Assembly (NCBI GenBank): GCA_905236875.1
Contig: CAJOQT010000093.1
Span: forward strand, 1-37,824
Reading direction: 5' to 3'
Length of the DNA: 37,824 nt
From: an uncultured Prevotella sp.
GTDB lineage: Bacteria > Bacteroidota > Bacteroidia > Bacteroidales > Bacteroidaceae
Each line of letters starts with the position of its first letter. Position 1 is the first letter of the stretch. Shown in pieces: positions 7,929 through 16,032 of the stretch. A model generated the notes under the pieces. The model was not told where the DNA came from and searched no databases. It saw only the letters and a list, made by a program, of their open reading frames with translations. The position numbers and the translations under genes were made by a program.

Positions 7929-9716
7929 TTATTTCGTCGAGCCGTCAGCATTCAGTCCCATGGAGAGGTTCAGAATAGCTTGCAGGTCAGAGATATCTAC
8001 GTATCCGTCGCCATTGGCGTCGTAACGCTCGAAGTCCTCGTCACCCTCCTGCGGCAGCGTGCCGTCGATGAGCTGCTGGGCAAACTGGTCGAAGTCCTCG
8101 GAAGTCACCTCGCCTGTACCTGTGATGTCACCGGGAATGGCCTGAGAGTTCATGGCATCATTGTAAGCCTGTGTGGCATCGGCAATGGCCTGCTTGGCAT
8201 CAGCAATAGCCTGACGGGCAGCATCAAAGGCAGCTTCTAGTGTTTCTTTGTTGGTGGTCGAGATGTTGCCGGCATCAATGACATCGCTCACGTTCTGTAC
8301 TGCATTCTTAGCGGCGGCAATGGCATCCTCAGCTGCTGCTACGGCTGTCTTCACCGATGCGTAGCTGCAGGCGGTAACGTCTTCAGGAATCTCGAGACCA
8401 TTAACCTCCTCCTGCAACGGAATCAGGTTCTCACGGGCAGTAGCCACAGCCTGGCGCTCGGCTTTCTCTGCCTCGTAGGCCTCCATTTCCTCAATAGTAC
8501 GTTCACCTTCCACACGCAGCGTAGTCAGATAGGCGGTGGTGCCGGTGGTTGAGTTGTCACGGCCAATCAGCAGACGGTCGTAGTTACGTGTCAGCACAAA
8601 CACTTCCTCCACAGGAGCGCTTGACGACGACATGGCGTTAATCAGCGAGTTTGTAGTGGCAACGACAATAGGCGTAGAACCCTCGATGGTAAAGACGCTC
8701 AACTTGGCATCTTTCTGGTTCTCACTGCTATAAACGCCGGTAATGCGGATAACATCACCCTTCTTGAATCCACCGGGAGCAAACAGCTCAATGTTGTTGG
8801 TTGTTTCGGTATAGGCAGCGCTGAAGCCGATGGAAACCACAGGGTCACTGTTGTAGGCTGTAGAAAGGAAATCATTCTCCACGCCGTTCTTCTCAATACC
8901 TTCTGTGCCGGGATAGACAATCAGGGCGGGCTTCACGTCCTCCTCGCCAATACACTTCACAATCTCAATACCATAAAACTTTACCGTACCTACGGGGAAC
9001 TCAATGGTGATGTCACCCTCGGCAGCACGGACACTCAGTATCGGATAAACATCCACCTGGGTCTTGTCGCCGCTGGTCTGCGGATTGGTCAGATTGTAAT
9101 TGTAATAGCCGGAATCGCCACCAAGGAAAGACTCGATGCCGGTGCCAGTGAAGAACTGCAGGTCCACCTGGTCGGTAGAGACCTGATTGTCAGCTACAAC
9201 CTGCTCCAGAATGACACGTCCGTTCTGCGTAACCTTAATGGTACGGTCGGTAGCTGTGGCATTCAGCGAGCGGGCATAAATCTTAAGAGTTCCTGACATT
9301 TGCAGATGAGCAGTCAGGTAGTTCACGTCACTTGATGCCTCGCCGGTGTGCAGCGTCTGGGTGAATCTCGTCACAAAGACGGAATCACAGAACTGTTTGC
9401 TGTACGGATAGACCGGACCGCGGAAATAAACCGTATCGGCCGTGATAGACTGCACGCTATTGTCGTCAATGCGAGTCAGTACCAGCGTGTCGCTCTTTAC
9501 GGCATCTCCGCCTGAGCCGGGAATAATCGAAGAACCTTCGGCGCCACTGCTCTTACCGGTGCCATAGGGGTTTTCAATACTCTGGTACGTCTGTTCCAGA
9601 CTGCCTGTGCCGGCACTGCTGCTCCAGCGTACTACCTTCGAAATCACCAGGGTGTCCAAGTCACCTTTTTCGGTGGTGTCATCTTGGGCATAGCCTCCGA
9701 TGGCGAATACCATCAT
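7929..9716 (-). CDS. Secreted protein with dockerin-like C-terminus (signal peptide interrupted)
   Basis: The 595-residue frame has a large N-terminal beta-rich region, an Ala-rich helical region at about residues 430-525 (repeated AKQAIADATQA-like segments) and a C-terminal dockerin-like pair of calcium loops: GDITGTGEVTSEDFD from residue 529 and YDANGDGYVDISDL from residue 564. The second loop has the full D-x-N-x-D-x-Y-x5-D pattern; the first is degenerate. The protein begins MMVFAIGGYAQ, the end of a signal peptide without its basic part. An in-frame upstream ATG at 9743 would supply MKKLFL but is separated by a TAA at 9725-9723. Export from the present frame is therefore doubtful unless this base is an error. 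Confidence 0.7.
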   Translation of the reverse strand: MMVFAIGGYAQDDTTEKGDLDTLVISKVVRWSSSAGTGSLEQTYQSIENPYGTGKSSGAEGSSIIPGSGGDAVKSDTLVLTRIDDNSVQSITADTVYFRGPVYPYSKQFCDSVFVTRFTQTLHTGEASSDVNYLTAHLQMSGTLKIYARSLNATATDRTIKVTQNGRVILEQVVADNQVSTDQVDLQFFTGTGIESFLGGDSGYYNYNLTNPQTSGDKTQVDVYPILSVRAAEGDITIEFPVGTVKFYGIEIVKCIGEEDVKPALIVYPGTEGIEKNGVENDFLSTAYNSDPVVSIGFSAAYTETTNNIELFAPGGFKKGDVIRITGVYSSENQKDAKLSVFTIEGSTPIVVATTNSLINAMSSSSAPVEEVFVLTRNYDRLLIGRDNSTTGTTAYLTTLRVEGERTIEEMEAYEAEKAERQAVATARENLIPLQEEVNGLEIPEDVTACSYASVKTAVAAAEDAIAAAKNAVQNVSDVIDAGNISTTNKETLEAAFDAARQAIADAKQAIADATQAYNDAMNSQAIPGDITGTGEVTSEDFDQFAQQLIDGTLPQEGDEDFERYDANGDGYVDISDLQAILNLSMGLNADGSTK

Positions 9717-9821
9717 TGATAATTAAAGGAATAGTTTCTTCATTTTGATGTTGTTTTAATTATATCTTTTCTTTTCTGACTTTTAACATAGTTTTTGACT
9801 GCTGGATAGTAATTCAATTTG

Positions 9822-9851
9822 CAAAGGTACAACATTATTTTTAAAATCAAA
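9822..9851 (-). promoter_or_regulatory. Promoter of the dockerin/cohesin-like gene pair
   Basis: TTTG at 9851-9848, an 18-base spacer and TACCTTTG at 9829-9822 form a consensus promoter on the minus strand, about 80 bases before the in-frame ATG at 9743. Confidence 0.65.
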
Positions 9852-9899
9852 GAAAAAACATAAAAAAATCAAAAAATTCACACTATTCCAGTTTTGTAG

Positions 9900-10169
9900 G
9901 CGTCGTGGAGAAGCCGTACGCGTCCAGTTATCAGACTTACCGGTCCTAGAACCTCCAAGTGGTATCCTAAAACTCTCCGTCTGGTCGTTTATGAGGATTA
10001 TGCCACAGGCAATGTCTTTGATCAAGATCTTTATATTTTATCGTCCGCTATCGGGAAAGTTCTCTTCGAGAGGAAGCCCTTAGGCGAACTATCCGTTAAA
10101 CCAAAACGTCCTATGAAAGACTCCGATGATGGTCAGCGGATCCTATGGGATAATTTCTTTGGACAGTAG
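9900..10169 (+). pseudogene. Decayed IS4-like transposase remnant
   Basis: An open frame of 89 codons without a start codon ends at TAG 10167-10169. Its first half reads IRLTGPRTSKWYPKTLRL then VVYEDYATGNVF, which resembles the DDE transposase core of IS4-type elements just before the usual FLTNNF motif. That motif is missing. The second half (ILSSAIGKVLFERKPLGEL...LWDNFFGQ) resembles the extreme C-terminus of the same proteins. The gene seems to have lost its N-terminal part and a central block of the C-terminal half. No terminal inverted repeats were recognised. The assignment rests on remembered family motifs. Confidence 0.5.
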
Positions 10170-10590
10170 TGAAATAGTTATATAAGTTCTATAGGTGTAT
10201 AAAACTTCTTTAGGCACCTGTTTTTTTTTCTTACCTTTGCCACCGACAATTCATAATTCACAACTTGTAATGCACAGCGTACCATGGCGGCCGATGCCGA
10301 AAGCGGATGAAGAATGGACAGTGGACAGTACGGACAGTACTTTTCCAGAAAACCCTCACGCGTACCTGTGCGCATGTATGTACGCAGGAAACATTTCCTT
10401 CATTTTACTGTCCATACTGTCCTACTGTCCAAAATGCTCCATGAATTCCTGCGCAATTCTCCTTGAATTATGCGATAATTCCCCTCGAATATCGCTGCTT
10501 TTCTCACTGAAAGACGATGGTTGAACTCACACAGATCTCACAGATAATAATAGTCCATATAACGATGAATTCAAAAAATGCGTAAACTTC
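10170..10590. other. Gene-poor stretch before the polyene cluster
   Basis: No convincing gene is present. It holds a possible plus-strand -7 box TACCTTTG at 10232-10239, a long imperfect palindrome at 10316-10430, and a 7-base-arm palindrome GAATTAT-GCG-ATAATTC at 10465-10481 that could be an operator. The open frame at 10195-10524 is made of repeat and spacer sequence. Confidence 0.5.
10316..10430. repeat. Long imperfect inverted repeat of GGACAGT units
   Basis: The left arm (10316-10339) has three GGACAGT words; the right arm (10406-10430) is nearly its reverse complement, with one inserted base and one mismatch. Inside, GCGTAC...GTACGC forms a second nested palindrome. The whole could fold as a cruciform or long hairpin RNA. 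Confidence 0.65.
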
Positions 10591-10621
10591 TTTGTTATCT
10601 TAAAAAATATGCTTACCTTTG
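10591..10621 (+). promoter_or_regulatory. Main promoter of the polyene cluster
   Basis: TTTG at 10591-10594, a 19-base spacer and TACCTTTG at 10614-10621 match the Bacteroidota consensus exactly, 59 bases before the first cluster gene. It is the only strong promoter seen before 27 kb, so it may drive most of the cluster. Confidence 0.7.
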
Positions 10622-10679
10622 CAGGCCATATACGCATGTACCTATTTTAATAGGAGTGAAGAATTGAAGGATTGAAGAC

Positions 10680-11411
10680 ATGAAATATGCATTGGTAACA
10701 GGAGCCTCAAGGGGCATCGGCAAGGCAATAGCGTTGCGTCTGGCCAAGGAGGGCTATCCTGTGGTCATCAATTATCTGAAGAATCAGGAGGCAGCCGAAT
10801 CTGTAGCTGCCGAGATTATAGCCGGGGGTGGTCAGGCAGAGCTGTTGCCTTTCGACACGTCAGACCCGAAGGCCATTGAGTTGGCAATAGACAGTTGGGA
10901 GGAACAGCATCCCGACGACTATATCTATGTCCTGGTGAACAATGCCGGCATCCGTCGCGACAACGTGATGTTCATGATGTCTGACGAGGAATGGCACGGG
11001 GTGATAGACACGACGCTCAACGGCTTTTTCTTCATCACTCGCAGGCTGCTGAAGCACATGATGCCTCGCAAACGCGGCGGCAGGATTGTCAACGTGTCGT
11101 CACTCTCTGGTGTCAAGGGACTGCCCGGTCAGGCCAACTACAGTGCTGCGAAGGCTGCGCTGATAGGTGCCACGAAGGCACTGGCACAGGAGGTGGCCCC
11201 CAGAAAGGTGACGGTCAATGCGGTGGCACCAGGATTCATTGAGACAGATATGACGAAGGACCTGCCACAAGAGGAGCTGACAAAGCTGGTTCCTGTGGGC
11301 AGGTTCGGCAAGCCCGAAGAGGTGGCCGCCCTGGTGAGTTTCCTCGTTTCTGACGAGGCAGCATACATCACGGGTGAGGTCATCAATATCAATGGAGGGC
11401 TTTATACGTGA
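10680..11411 (+). CDS. fabG: 3-oxoacyl-ACP reductase (FabG-like ketoreductase)
   Basis: A 243-residue short-chain dehydrogenase that reduces 3-ketoacyl-ACP with NADPH. The Rossmann motif TGASRGIG lies at residues 7-14, NNAG at 87-90, and the catalytic set is Asn114, Ser140/141, Tyr154 and Lys158 (YSAAK). As first gene of a cluster with three ketosynthases and dehydratases it corresponds to the ketoreductase (ApeQ-like) of aryl-polyene synthesis rather than the housekeeping enzyme. It carries its own consensus promoter. The 84-base gap to the next gene holds a repeat of ACGGACAAC words and a hairpin. Confidence 0.9.
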   Translation: MKYALVTGASRGIGKAIALRLAKEGYPVVINYLKNQEAAESVAAEIIAGGGQAELLPFDTSDPKAIELAIDSWEEQHPDDYIYVLVNNAGIRRDNVMFMMSDEEWHGVIDTTLNGFFFITRRLLKHMMPRKRGGRIVNVSSLSGVKGLPGQANYSAAKAALIGATKALAQEVAPRKVTVNAVAPGFIETDMTKDLPQEELTKLVPVGRFGKPEEVAALVSFLVSDEAAYITGEVININGGLYT

Positions 11412-11487
11412 GGACAACGGACAACAGACAACGGACAACAGACAACGGACTGTGATTAGCGGTTCTTCCGCTGATAGAGGACAACGG
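11411..11487 (+). repeat. GGACAACGG repeat plus hairpin, intergenic copy
   Basis: Several GACAACGGACAACA units are followed by CTGTG and a hairpin with stem ATTAGCGG (11455-11462), loop TTCTT and CCGCTGAT (11468-11475), then another GGACAACGG. The same composite occurs inside the ketosynthase gene at 17201-17389, and pieces occur at 16717-16757 and near 15494 and 15583. Confidence 0.8.
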
Positions 11488-11495
11488 AATAAGAG

Positions 11496-12722
11496 ATGAG
11501 AAGAGTAGTGATAACGGGCATGGGAATATGGTCGTGCCTGGGAACAGACATAGAGACAGTAAAAGATTCGCTTTATAACGGGAAGTCGGGCATCGGCCTG
11601 CAGCCGGAACGGTTGACATACGGCTACCGTTCAGGATTGACGGGTATCGTAGAGACGCCCGTCATCACCAAGCAGATGCTTGACCGTCACACCCGTGCCG
11701 GCATGTCGGAAGAGGCACAGTATGCTTATATGGCGAGCCGTCAGGCATTTGCCGACGCAGGCATTGACGATGACTACCTGCGCAAGAACGAGGTGGGTTG
11801 CATCTTTGGCAACGACTCATCGGCAAAGCCCGTCATCGAGGCCTCGAAGATCATGGACGAGAAACACGACTCAGCGATGCTGGGCTACGGATTCATCTTC
11901 CAGGCCATGAACTCGACGGTGAACATGAACCTGAGCACCATCTTCCACCTGCGTGGTGTGAACTTCACCATCAGTGCAGCCTGTGCCAGCGGCAGTCACA
12001 GCATCGGTCTGGGCTATATGCTCATCAAGCAGGGCCTGCAGGATATGGTGCTGTGTGGCGGAGCACAGGAGACGAACTACTACTCGATGGCTTCGTTCGA
12101 TGCATTAGGGGCATTCTCCATCCGCATGGATGAGCCGACAAAGGCCAGCCGTCCGTTCGACCGCGACCGCGACGGTCTGATACCCAGTGGCGGTGCTGCC
12201 TCACTGGTACTCGAGGACTACGACCATGCTGTAGCGCGTGGTGCAAAGATACTGGCCGAGGTCGTCGGCTATGGCTTCTCCAGCAATGGCGGAGGCATCT
12301 CCGAGCCTAACGACGACGGCAGTGTGATCGCTATGTCGAGAGCAATGAAGGATGCAGGTGTGGAACCCGACGACATCGACTACATCAACGCCCATGCCAC
12401 ATCAACCCACCAGGGAGACATGTACGAAGCCATTGCGCTGGACCGTCTGTTCCATGGACGGCGTGCGCTCATCAGTTCGACCAAGTCGATGACAGGTCAC
12501 GAGTGCTGGATGGCTGGTGCCAGTGAGATTGTCTATAGCATCATCATGATGCAGCACAACTTCGTTGCGCCCAACATCAACTTCGAGAACCCCGATGAAC
12601 ACTCGGAGAAGCTGAACCTCACCGCCAAGACCGTTGACACAGAAGTCAATACGGTGCTGAGCAACTCCTTCGGCTTTGGAGGCACGAACAGCGCACTGGT
12701 TATTAGAAAGATAAAAAGGTAA
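11496..12722 (+). CDS. Beta-ketoacyl-ACP synthase (FabF-like, first ketosynthase of the cluster)
   Basis: A 408-residue decarboxylating condensing enzyme that extends acyl-ACP by two carbons. The complete active site is visible: Cys163 (AACASGSHS), His300 (NAHATSTHQ), Lys330 and His335 (STKSMTGHE). The C-terminal GFGGTNSAL motif is present. It has the normal FabF length with no fused domain, unlike the other two ketosynthases of the cluster. By analogy with characterised aryl-polyene systems it could be the homodimeric enzyme that starts the chain (ApeR-like) or an elongating partner; the sequence does not decide this. Confidence 0.88.
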   Translation: MRRVVITGMGIWSCLGTDIETVKDSLYNGKSGIGLQPERLTYGYRSGLTGIVETPVITKQMLDRHTRAGMSEEAQYAYMASRQAFADAGIDDDYLRKNEVGCIFGNDSSAKPVIEASKIMDEKHDSAMLGYGFIFQAMNSTVNMNLSTIFHLRGVNFTISAACASGSHSIGLGYMLIKQGLQDMVLCGGAQETNYYSMASFDALGAFSIRMDEPTKASRPFDRDRDGLIPSGGAASLVLEDYDHAVARGAKILAEVVGYGFSSNGGGISEPNDDGSVIAMSRAMKDAGVEPDDIDYINAHATSTHQGDMYEAIALDRLFHGRRALISSTKSMTGHECWMAGASEIVYSIIMMQHNFVAPNINFENPDEHSEKLNLTAKTVDTEVNTVLSNSFGFGGTNSALVIRKIKR

Positions 12723-12742
12723 AAAACGAAACAGAAGAAATA

Positions 12743-13843
12743 ATGAATCTGAGTCCGGCTTTACAGAAAGCATATACGAAGGAACCACTGTCGGCCCGTG
12801 AGGCACAGCGGCTGGCGGAGTTCATTGCCTGGGGACCTGTGGTCTTTCAGGCTTCGCGGCTAATGGTGAAGTTTGGCATTCTGGATTTGCTGCGCGATGC
12901 CGACGAAGGACTGACACGCCAGGAGATCTGTACACGGACGGGCTTATCCGACTATGCCGTGAAGTGTCTGACGGAAGCGTCGCTCTGCATCGGTACCATT
13001 CTCGTGGATGAAAAGACCGACCGTTTCACGCTGTCGAAGACCGGCTGGTTCCTGCTGAACGACCCTGCAACACGGGTGAACATCGACTTCAACCACGACG
13101 TGAACTACGAAGGGTGGTTCCACCTGGAAGAGTCGCTGCTGAACGGCAAGCCGGAAGGTCTCAAGCATTTCGGCTCCTGGCCGACGGTCTATGAAGGACT
13201 GTCGAGCCTGCCTGAACAGGTGCAGAAGAGCTGGTTCGGCTTCGACCACTTCTATAGTGACTCCTCGTTTCCAGAGGCCTTGAAGATTATCTTCGACGTG
13301 CATCATGTGAAGTCGCTCTATGACGTGGGCGGCAACACGGGCAAGTGGGCGTTGCAGTGTGTGGGCTACGACCAGGACGTAGAGGTGACCATCCTCGACC
13401 TGCCACAACAGATCGGTATGATGCAGGAGAATATCAAAGGCAAGGAAGGGGCAGAGCGCATCAGTGGCTATGGCATCAACCTGTTAGACAAGCACGCCGT
13501 GTTCCCCCAACGCGAACAAGGCCTTGACGCCATCTGGATGAGTCAGTTCCTCGACTGCTTCAGTATGGAGGAGATCGTCAACATCCTGAAAGCAGCCAAG
13601 GAAGCCATGACTCCCAACACCCGTATCTACATCATGGAGACGTTGTGGGACCGTCAGCGTTTCGAGCCTGCCGCTTTCTGTCTGACGATGACGAGCCTGT
13701 ACTTCACAGCCATCGCCAATGGTAATTCGAAGATGTACAACACGGAGGACATGGAGCAGTGTATCCATGAGGCCGGGTTGGAGATAGAACAGATACACGA
13801 CCATCTGGGACAAGGACACTCCATTTTGGTAGTTAAGAGTTGA
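12743..13843 (+). CDS. SAM-dependent O-methyltransferase-like protein
   Basis: A 366-residue class I methyltransferase of the hydroxyindole/hydroxyneurosporene O-methyltransferase type. The N-terminal third (about residues 25-115) is a winged-helix dimerisation domain (LTRQEICTRTGLSDYAVKCL). The SAM-binding motif LYDVGGNTG lies at residues 192-200 and ILDLPQQ follows at 217-223. This family methylates hydroxyl groups on aromatic or polyketide products, and C-methylation of aryl rings is also known in polyene clusters. Its place suggests that it modifies the aryl head group; substrate and target atom are not decided by the sequence. It starts 21 bases after the ketosynthase. Confidence 0.8.
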   Translation: MNLSPALQKAYTKEPLSAREAQRLAEFIAWGPVVFQASRLMVKFGILDLLRDADEGLTRQEICTRTGLSDYAVKCLTEASLCIGTILVDEKTDRFTLSKTGWFLLNDPATRVNIDFNHDVNYEGWFHLEESLLNGKPEGLKHFGSWPTVYEGLSSLPEQVQKSWFGFDHFYSDSSFPEALKIIFDVHHVKSLYDVGGNTGKWALQCVGYDQDVEVTILDLPQQIGMMQENIKGKEGAERISGYGINLLDKHAVFPQREQGLDAIWMSQFLDCFSMEEIVNILKAAKEAMTPNTRIYIMETLWDRQRFEPAAFCLTMTSLYFTAIANGNSKMYNTEDMEQCIHEAGLEIEQIHDHLGQGHSILVVKS

Positions 13844-13862
13844 GAGTTAAGATTTTATAGAA
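13833..13862 (+). repeat. GTTGAGAGTTAAG-type spacer
   Basis: AGTTAAGAGTTGAGAGTTAAG-like words separate the methyltransferase and ACP genes. They are related to the longer spacer at 14112-14177 and to the inverted repeat beside pyrH. Confidence 0.55.
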
Positions 13863-13870
13863 AATAGAAA

Positions 13871-14116
13871 ATGACAAGAACAGAGATTGAAGAGAAAGTC
13901 AGGGCATTCCTGATTGATGACCTCGAGATTGACGAGGAGAAGATCACTGACGAGGCAAAACTGAAGGACGACCTGGGCATTGACAGCCTGGACTTCGTTG
14001 ACATCGTCGTGATAGTTGAGAAAAACTTCGGCTTTAAGATCAAACCCGAAGAGATGACAGGAGTGACCACACTGCACCAGTTCTGCGACTACATTGAGGG
14101 AAAGGTTAATAGTTGA
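13871..14116 (+). CDS. Acyl carrier protein 1
   Basis: An 81-residue acidic carrier protein. The phosphopantetheine attachment site is DDLGIDSLDFVD with Ser39, and the helix pattern is that of type II fatty-acid or polyketide ACPs. It is one of three ACPs in the cluster. It probably carries either the aryl starter or the growing polyene for the nearby ketosynthases. The dedicated loading and transfer partners cannot be assigned from sequence. Confidence 0.92.
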   Translation: MTRTEIEEKVRAFLIDDLEIDEEKITDEAKLKDDLGIDSLDFVDIVVIVEKNFGFKIKPEEMTGVTTLHQFCDYIEGKVNS

Positions 14117-14177
14117 GCGTTGAGTGATTAGCGTTGAGAGATTAGCGTTGAGAGTGTAGAGTTTAGAGATTAGAGTT
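14112..14177 (+). repeat. Low-complexity spacer of TTGAG/ATTAG words
   Basis: A run of related short words (TTGAGTGATTAGCG, TTGAGAGATTAGCG, TTGAGAGTGTAGAG) fills the gap between the ACP and acyltransferase genes. It is a degenerate direct repeat and looks like slippage-derived spacer DNA. Confidence 0.65.
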
Positions 14178-15059
14178 GTGCAACAGTGGGCAGGTACGAC
14201 ATACGGGAACGGATTGATGCACAGGTGGTTGATTGGTCTGTTGCGATGGCTTGACATCAGAATTGTCTATGTCTTTGCCTATGTCTTCGTCATTCCTCCC
14301 TGCGTGCTGTTCAGATCTGGCTACGGTCATATCTACCGTTACTTCCGTCAGCGTTTCGGCTATTCCCCATTGGGAGCCTTCTGGATGGCCTACAAGAACC
14401 ACTGCCTGTTTGCCGAGGTTGTCATCGACAAGTTTGCTATGTATGCAGGCAAGAAGTTCGCTATCAAGATTGAAGGCTACGACCATTTTCTGCAACTGGC
14501 CCGACAGCCTGAGGGTTTTCTTCAGCTGAGTGCCCATATTGGCAACTACGAGATTGCAGGCTACTCGCTGCGAGCTGAGACCAAGCGGTTTAATGCGCTG
14601 GTATATTTTGGCGAGAAAGCATCGGTCATGGACAACCGCAGCAGGATGTTCGAAAGCACGAATATCAGGATGATTCCCATTGGCAGCGACATGAGTCATC
14701 TGTTTCTCATTGACGAAGCCCTGCAAAACGGTGAGATCCTCAGCCTGTCGGCCGACCGCATCTTCGGTTCACAGAAATCGATAGCCCTGCCTTTCTTAGG
14801 AAAGGAAGCGCGTTTCCCCATGGGTCCCTTCAGCATAGCCACCATGCGAGGACTTGACGTGCTGAACGTCAACGTGATGAAGACCTCCTGGACGGGCTAT
14901 ACGATATATGTCACTCCACTGCACTATGACAGACAGCTGTCGCGGAAGGAACAGACGAAAGCACTGGCTGCCGCCTACGTTGACGAGCTGGAGAAAATGG
15001 TCAGGCGCTATCCGCTCCAATGGTATAACTTCTTTGAGTTCTGGAAAAATGAAGAATGA
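14178..15059 (+). CDS. LpxL/HtrB-like lipid acyltransferase
   Basis: A 293-residue membrane-bound acyltransferase related to the lipid A late acyltransferases. The catalytic H-x4-E motif is His120...Glu125 (AHIGNYE), and an N-terminal hydrophobic segment lies at about residues 24-46. I accept the GTG at 14178 because it adds WAGTTYGNGLMHR, which fits the conserved W-x-G-x-T-x-G-x-HR start of the family. In aryl-polyene clusters such enzymes are thought to attach the polyene acyl chain to a lipid carrier. The gene overlaps the next one by 11 bases. Confidence 0.82.
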   Translation: MQQWAGTTYGNGLMHRWLIGLLRWLDIRIVYVFAYVFVIPPCVLFRSGYGHIYRYFRQRFGYSPLGAFWMAYKNHCLFAEVVIDKFAMYAGKKFAIKIEGYDHFLQLARQPEGFLQLSAHIGNYEIAGYSLRAETKRFNALVYFGEKASVMDNRSRMFESTNIRMIPIGSDMSHLFLIDEALQNGEILSLSADRIFGSQKSIALPFLGKEARFPMGPFSIATMRGLDVLNVNVMKTSWTGYTIYVTPLHYDRQLSRKEQTKALAAAYVDELEKMVRRYPLQWYNFFEFWKNEE

Positions 15060-15600
15060 CACGACACATCCCACAGAAGCGTTCCTCAAAGGAATCGACA
15101 TTCACCAACTGCTTCCGCAACAGGAGCCGTTTGTGATGATTGACCGTCTGACCTACTTCGACGACACAAGGACGGTCACGGAGACAGACATCACCGCCGA
15201 CAACATCTTTGTTGAGAATGGCTGGCTCTGCGCCTCCGGTTTGATTGAGAACGTGGCACAGACCTGTGCAGCACGTATTGGATTTGTCAACAAATACATT
15301 CTGGAGAAGGGCATACAGATCGGCTTTATCGGTGCTATCCGCCATCTGGACATCCTGGGCCTGCCGGCTGTCGGCGATACCATTTCTACGACAGTCGATG
15401 TGGAAGAAGAGATATTCGGAATGACGCTGGCCACCGCCACGATTACCCTGGACGGCCAGGTCCTGCTATCTACCGAGATAAAGATTGCGTTAAAGGACAA
15501 CGGACAGACCCCCTCTTCCGTCCCCCCGAGGGGGGAAACGCATACGCAGAAAGCCTCCCCTCGGGGAGGTTTGGAGGGGGTCCGTCTATCCGCTGATTAA
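15049..15600 (+). CDS. Hot-dog dehydratase-like protein A (Glu half-site, His missing)
   Basis: A 183-residue FabZ-like protein starting at ATG 15049; the longer frame upstream is a shadow of the acyltransferase. The N-terminal segment IHQLLPQQEPFVMIDRL is typical of FabZ. In the active-site helix GLIENVAQT the Glu (residue 67) is kept, but the HFP...PGV motif with the catalytic His is replaced by ENGWLCASG. The small hot-dog protein at 21438 has the opposite pattern, so the two may form a heterodimer, as described for ApeI-ApeP. The last 35 residues come from repeat DNA (15494-15600), including palindromes CCCCCCGAGGGGGG and CCTCCCCTCGGGGAGG, and are probably a neutral tail. Confidence 0.8.
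   Translation: MKNDTTHPTEAFLKGIDIHQLLPQQEPFVMIDRLTYFDDTRTVTETDITADNIFVENGWLCASGLIENVAQTCAARIGFVNKYILEKGIQIGFIGAIRHLDILGLPAVGDTISTTVDVEEEIFGMTLATATITLDGQVLLSTEIKIALKDNGQTPSSVPPRGETHTQKASPRGGLEGVRLSAD
15494..15600 (+). repeat. Composite GC-rich palindromic repeat forming a gene's 3' end
   Basis: A GGACAACGGACAG piece, the palindrome CCCCCCGAGGGGGG, then CCTCCCCTCGGGGAGG (15554-15569), GGAGGGGGTCCG and TATCCGCTGATTAA follow one another. They encode the end of the dehydratase-like protein and supply its stop codon. Confidence 0.75.
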
Positions 15601-15609
15601 TAAAAGATT

Positions 15610-16032
15610 ATGGAACTTAAAGCGTCGAAAATAATAGACATCCGTTTCAGCGAGGTTGACTCGATGAGTGTGGTATGGCATGGTTCATATCCTCTATACT
15701 TCGAAGATGCCCGTGAGGTCTTTGGCGCCAAGTACGGGCTGGACTATATGAGCTTCTTCGATCACGGCTGTTTTGCGCCGTTGGTCGAGCTGACCTTCCA
15801 TTACAAGAAGCCCATCCGCTATGGCATGCGTCCTCGCATAGACATTATTTATCGTCCTACGGAAGCTGCCAAGATAGCATTTGACTACGAGATACACGAC
15901 CCTGAAGACGAGAGTCTGATAGCCACAGGCCACTCTGTCCAGGTGTTCATGGACACACAATACCAATTGCTCTGGGACAATCCTGCCTTTTATCAGGAAT
16001 GGAAGGAACGGTGGAAGGTGTTTGAAGATTAA
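15610..16032 (+). CDS. Acyl-CoA/acyl-ACP thioesterase (YbgC/4HBT hot-dog type)
   Basis: A 140-residue hot-dog thioesterase. The segment FSEVDSMSVVWHGSYPLYFEDARE near residue 13 is the 4-hydroxybenzoyl-CoA thioesterase signature, with Asp17 as the likely catalytic residue. It should release acids from CoA or ACP. In characterised aryl-polyene systems the homologous enzyme (ApeK) is proposed to act in editing or release. It starts 9 bases after the dehydratase-like gene. The gap after it holds an AT-rich direct-repeat spacer. Confidence 0.85.
   Translation: MELKASKIIDIRFSEVDSMSVVWHGSYPLYFEDAREVFGAKYGLDYMSFFDHGCFAPLVELTFHYKKPIRYGMRPRIDIIYRPTEAAKIAFDYEIHDPEDESLIATGHSVQVFMDTQYQLLWDNPAFYQEWKERWKVFED

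Noticed and set aside
10195..10524. Open frame of 109 codons upstream of the cluster
   Set aside because: It reads through a promoter-like box, spacer words and the long palindrome; composition is that of non-coding DNA and no family features are visible.
14908..15048. Longer start for the dehydratase-like protein
   Set aside because: The extra 47 residues are an out-of-frame reading of the acyltransferase gene; FabZ-like similarity begins after the ATG at 15049.
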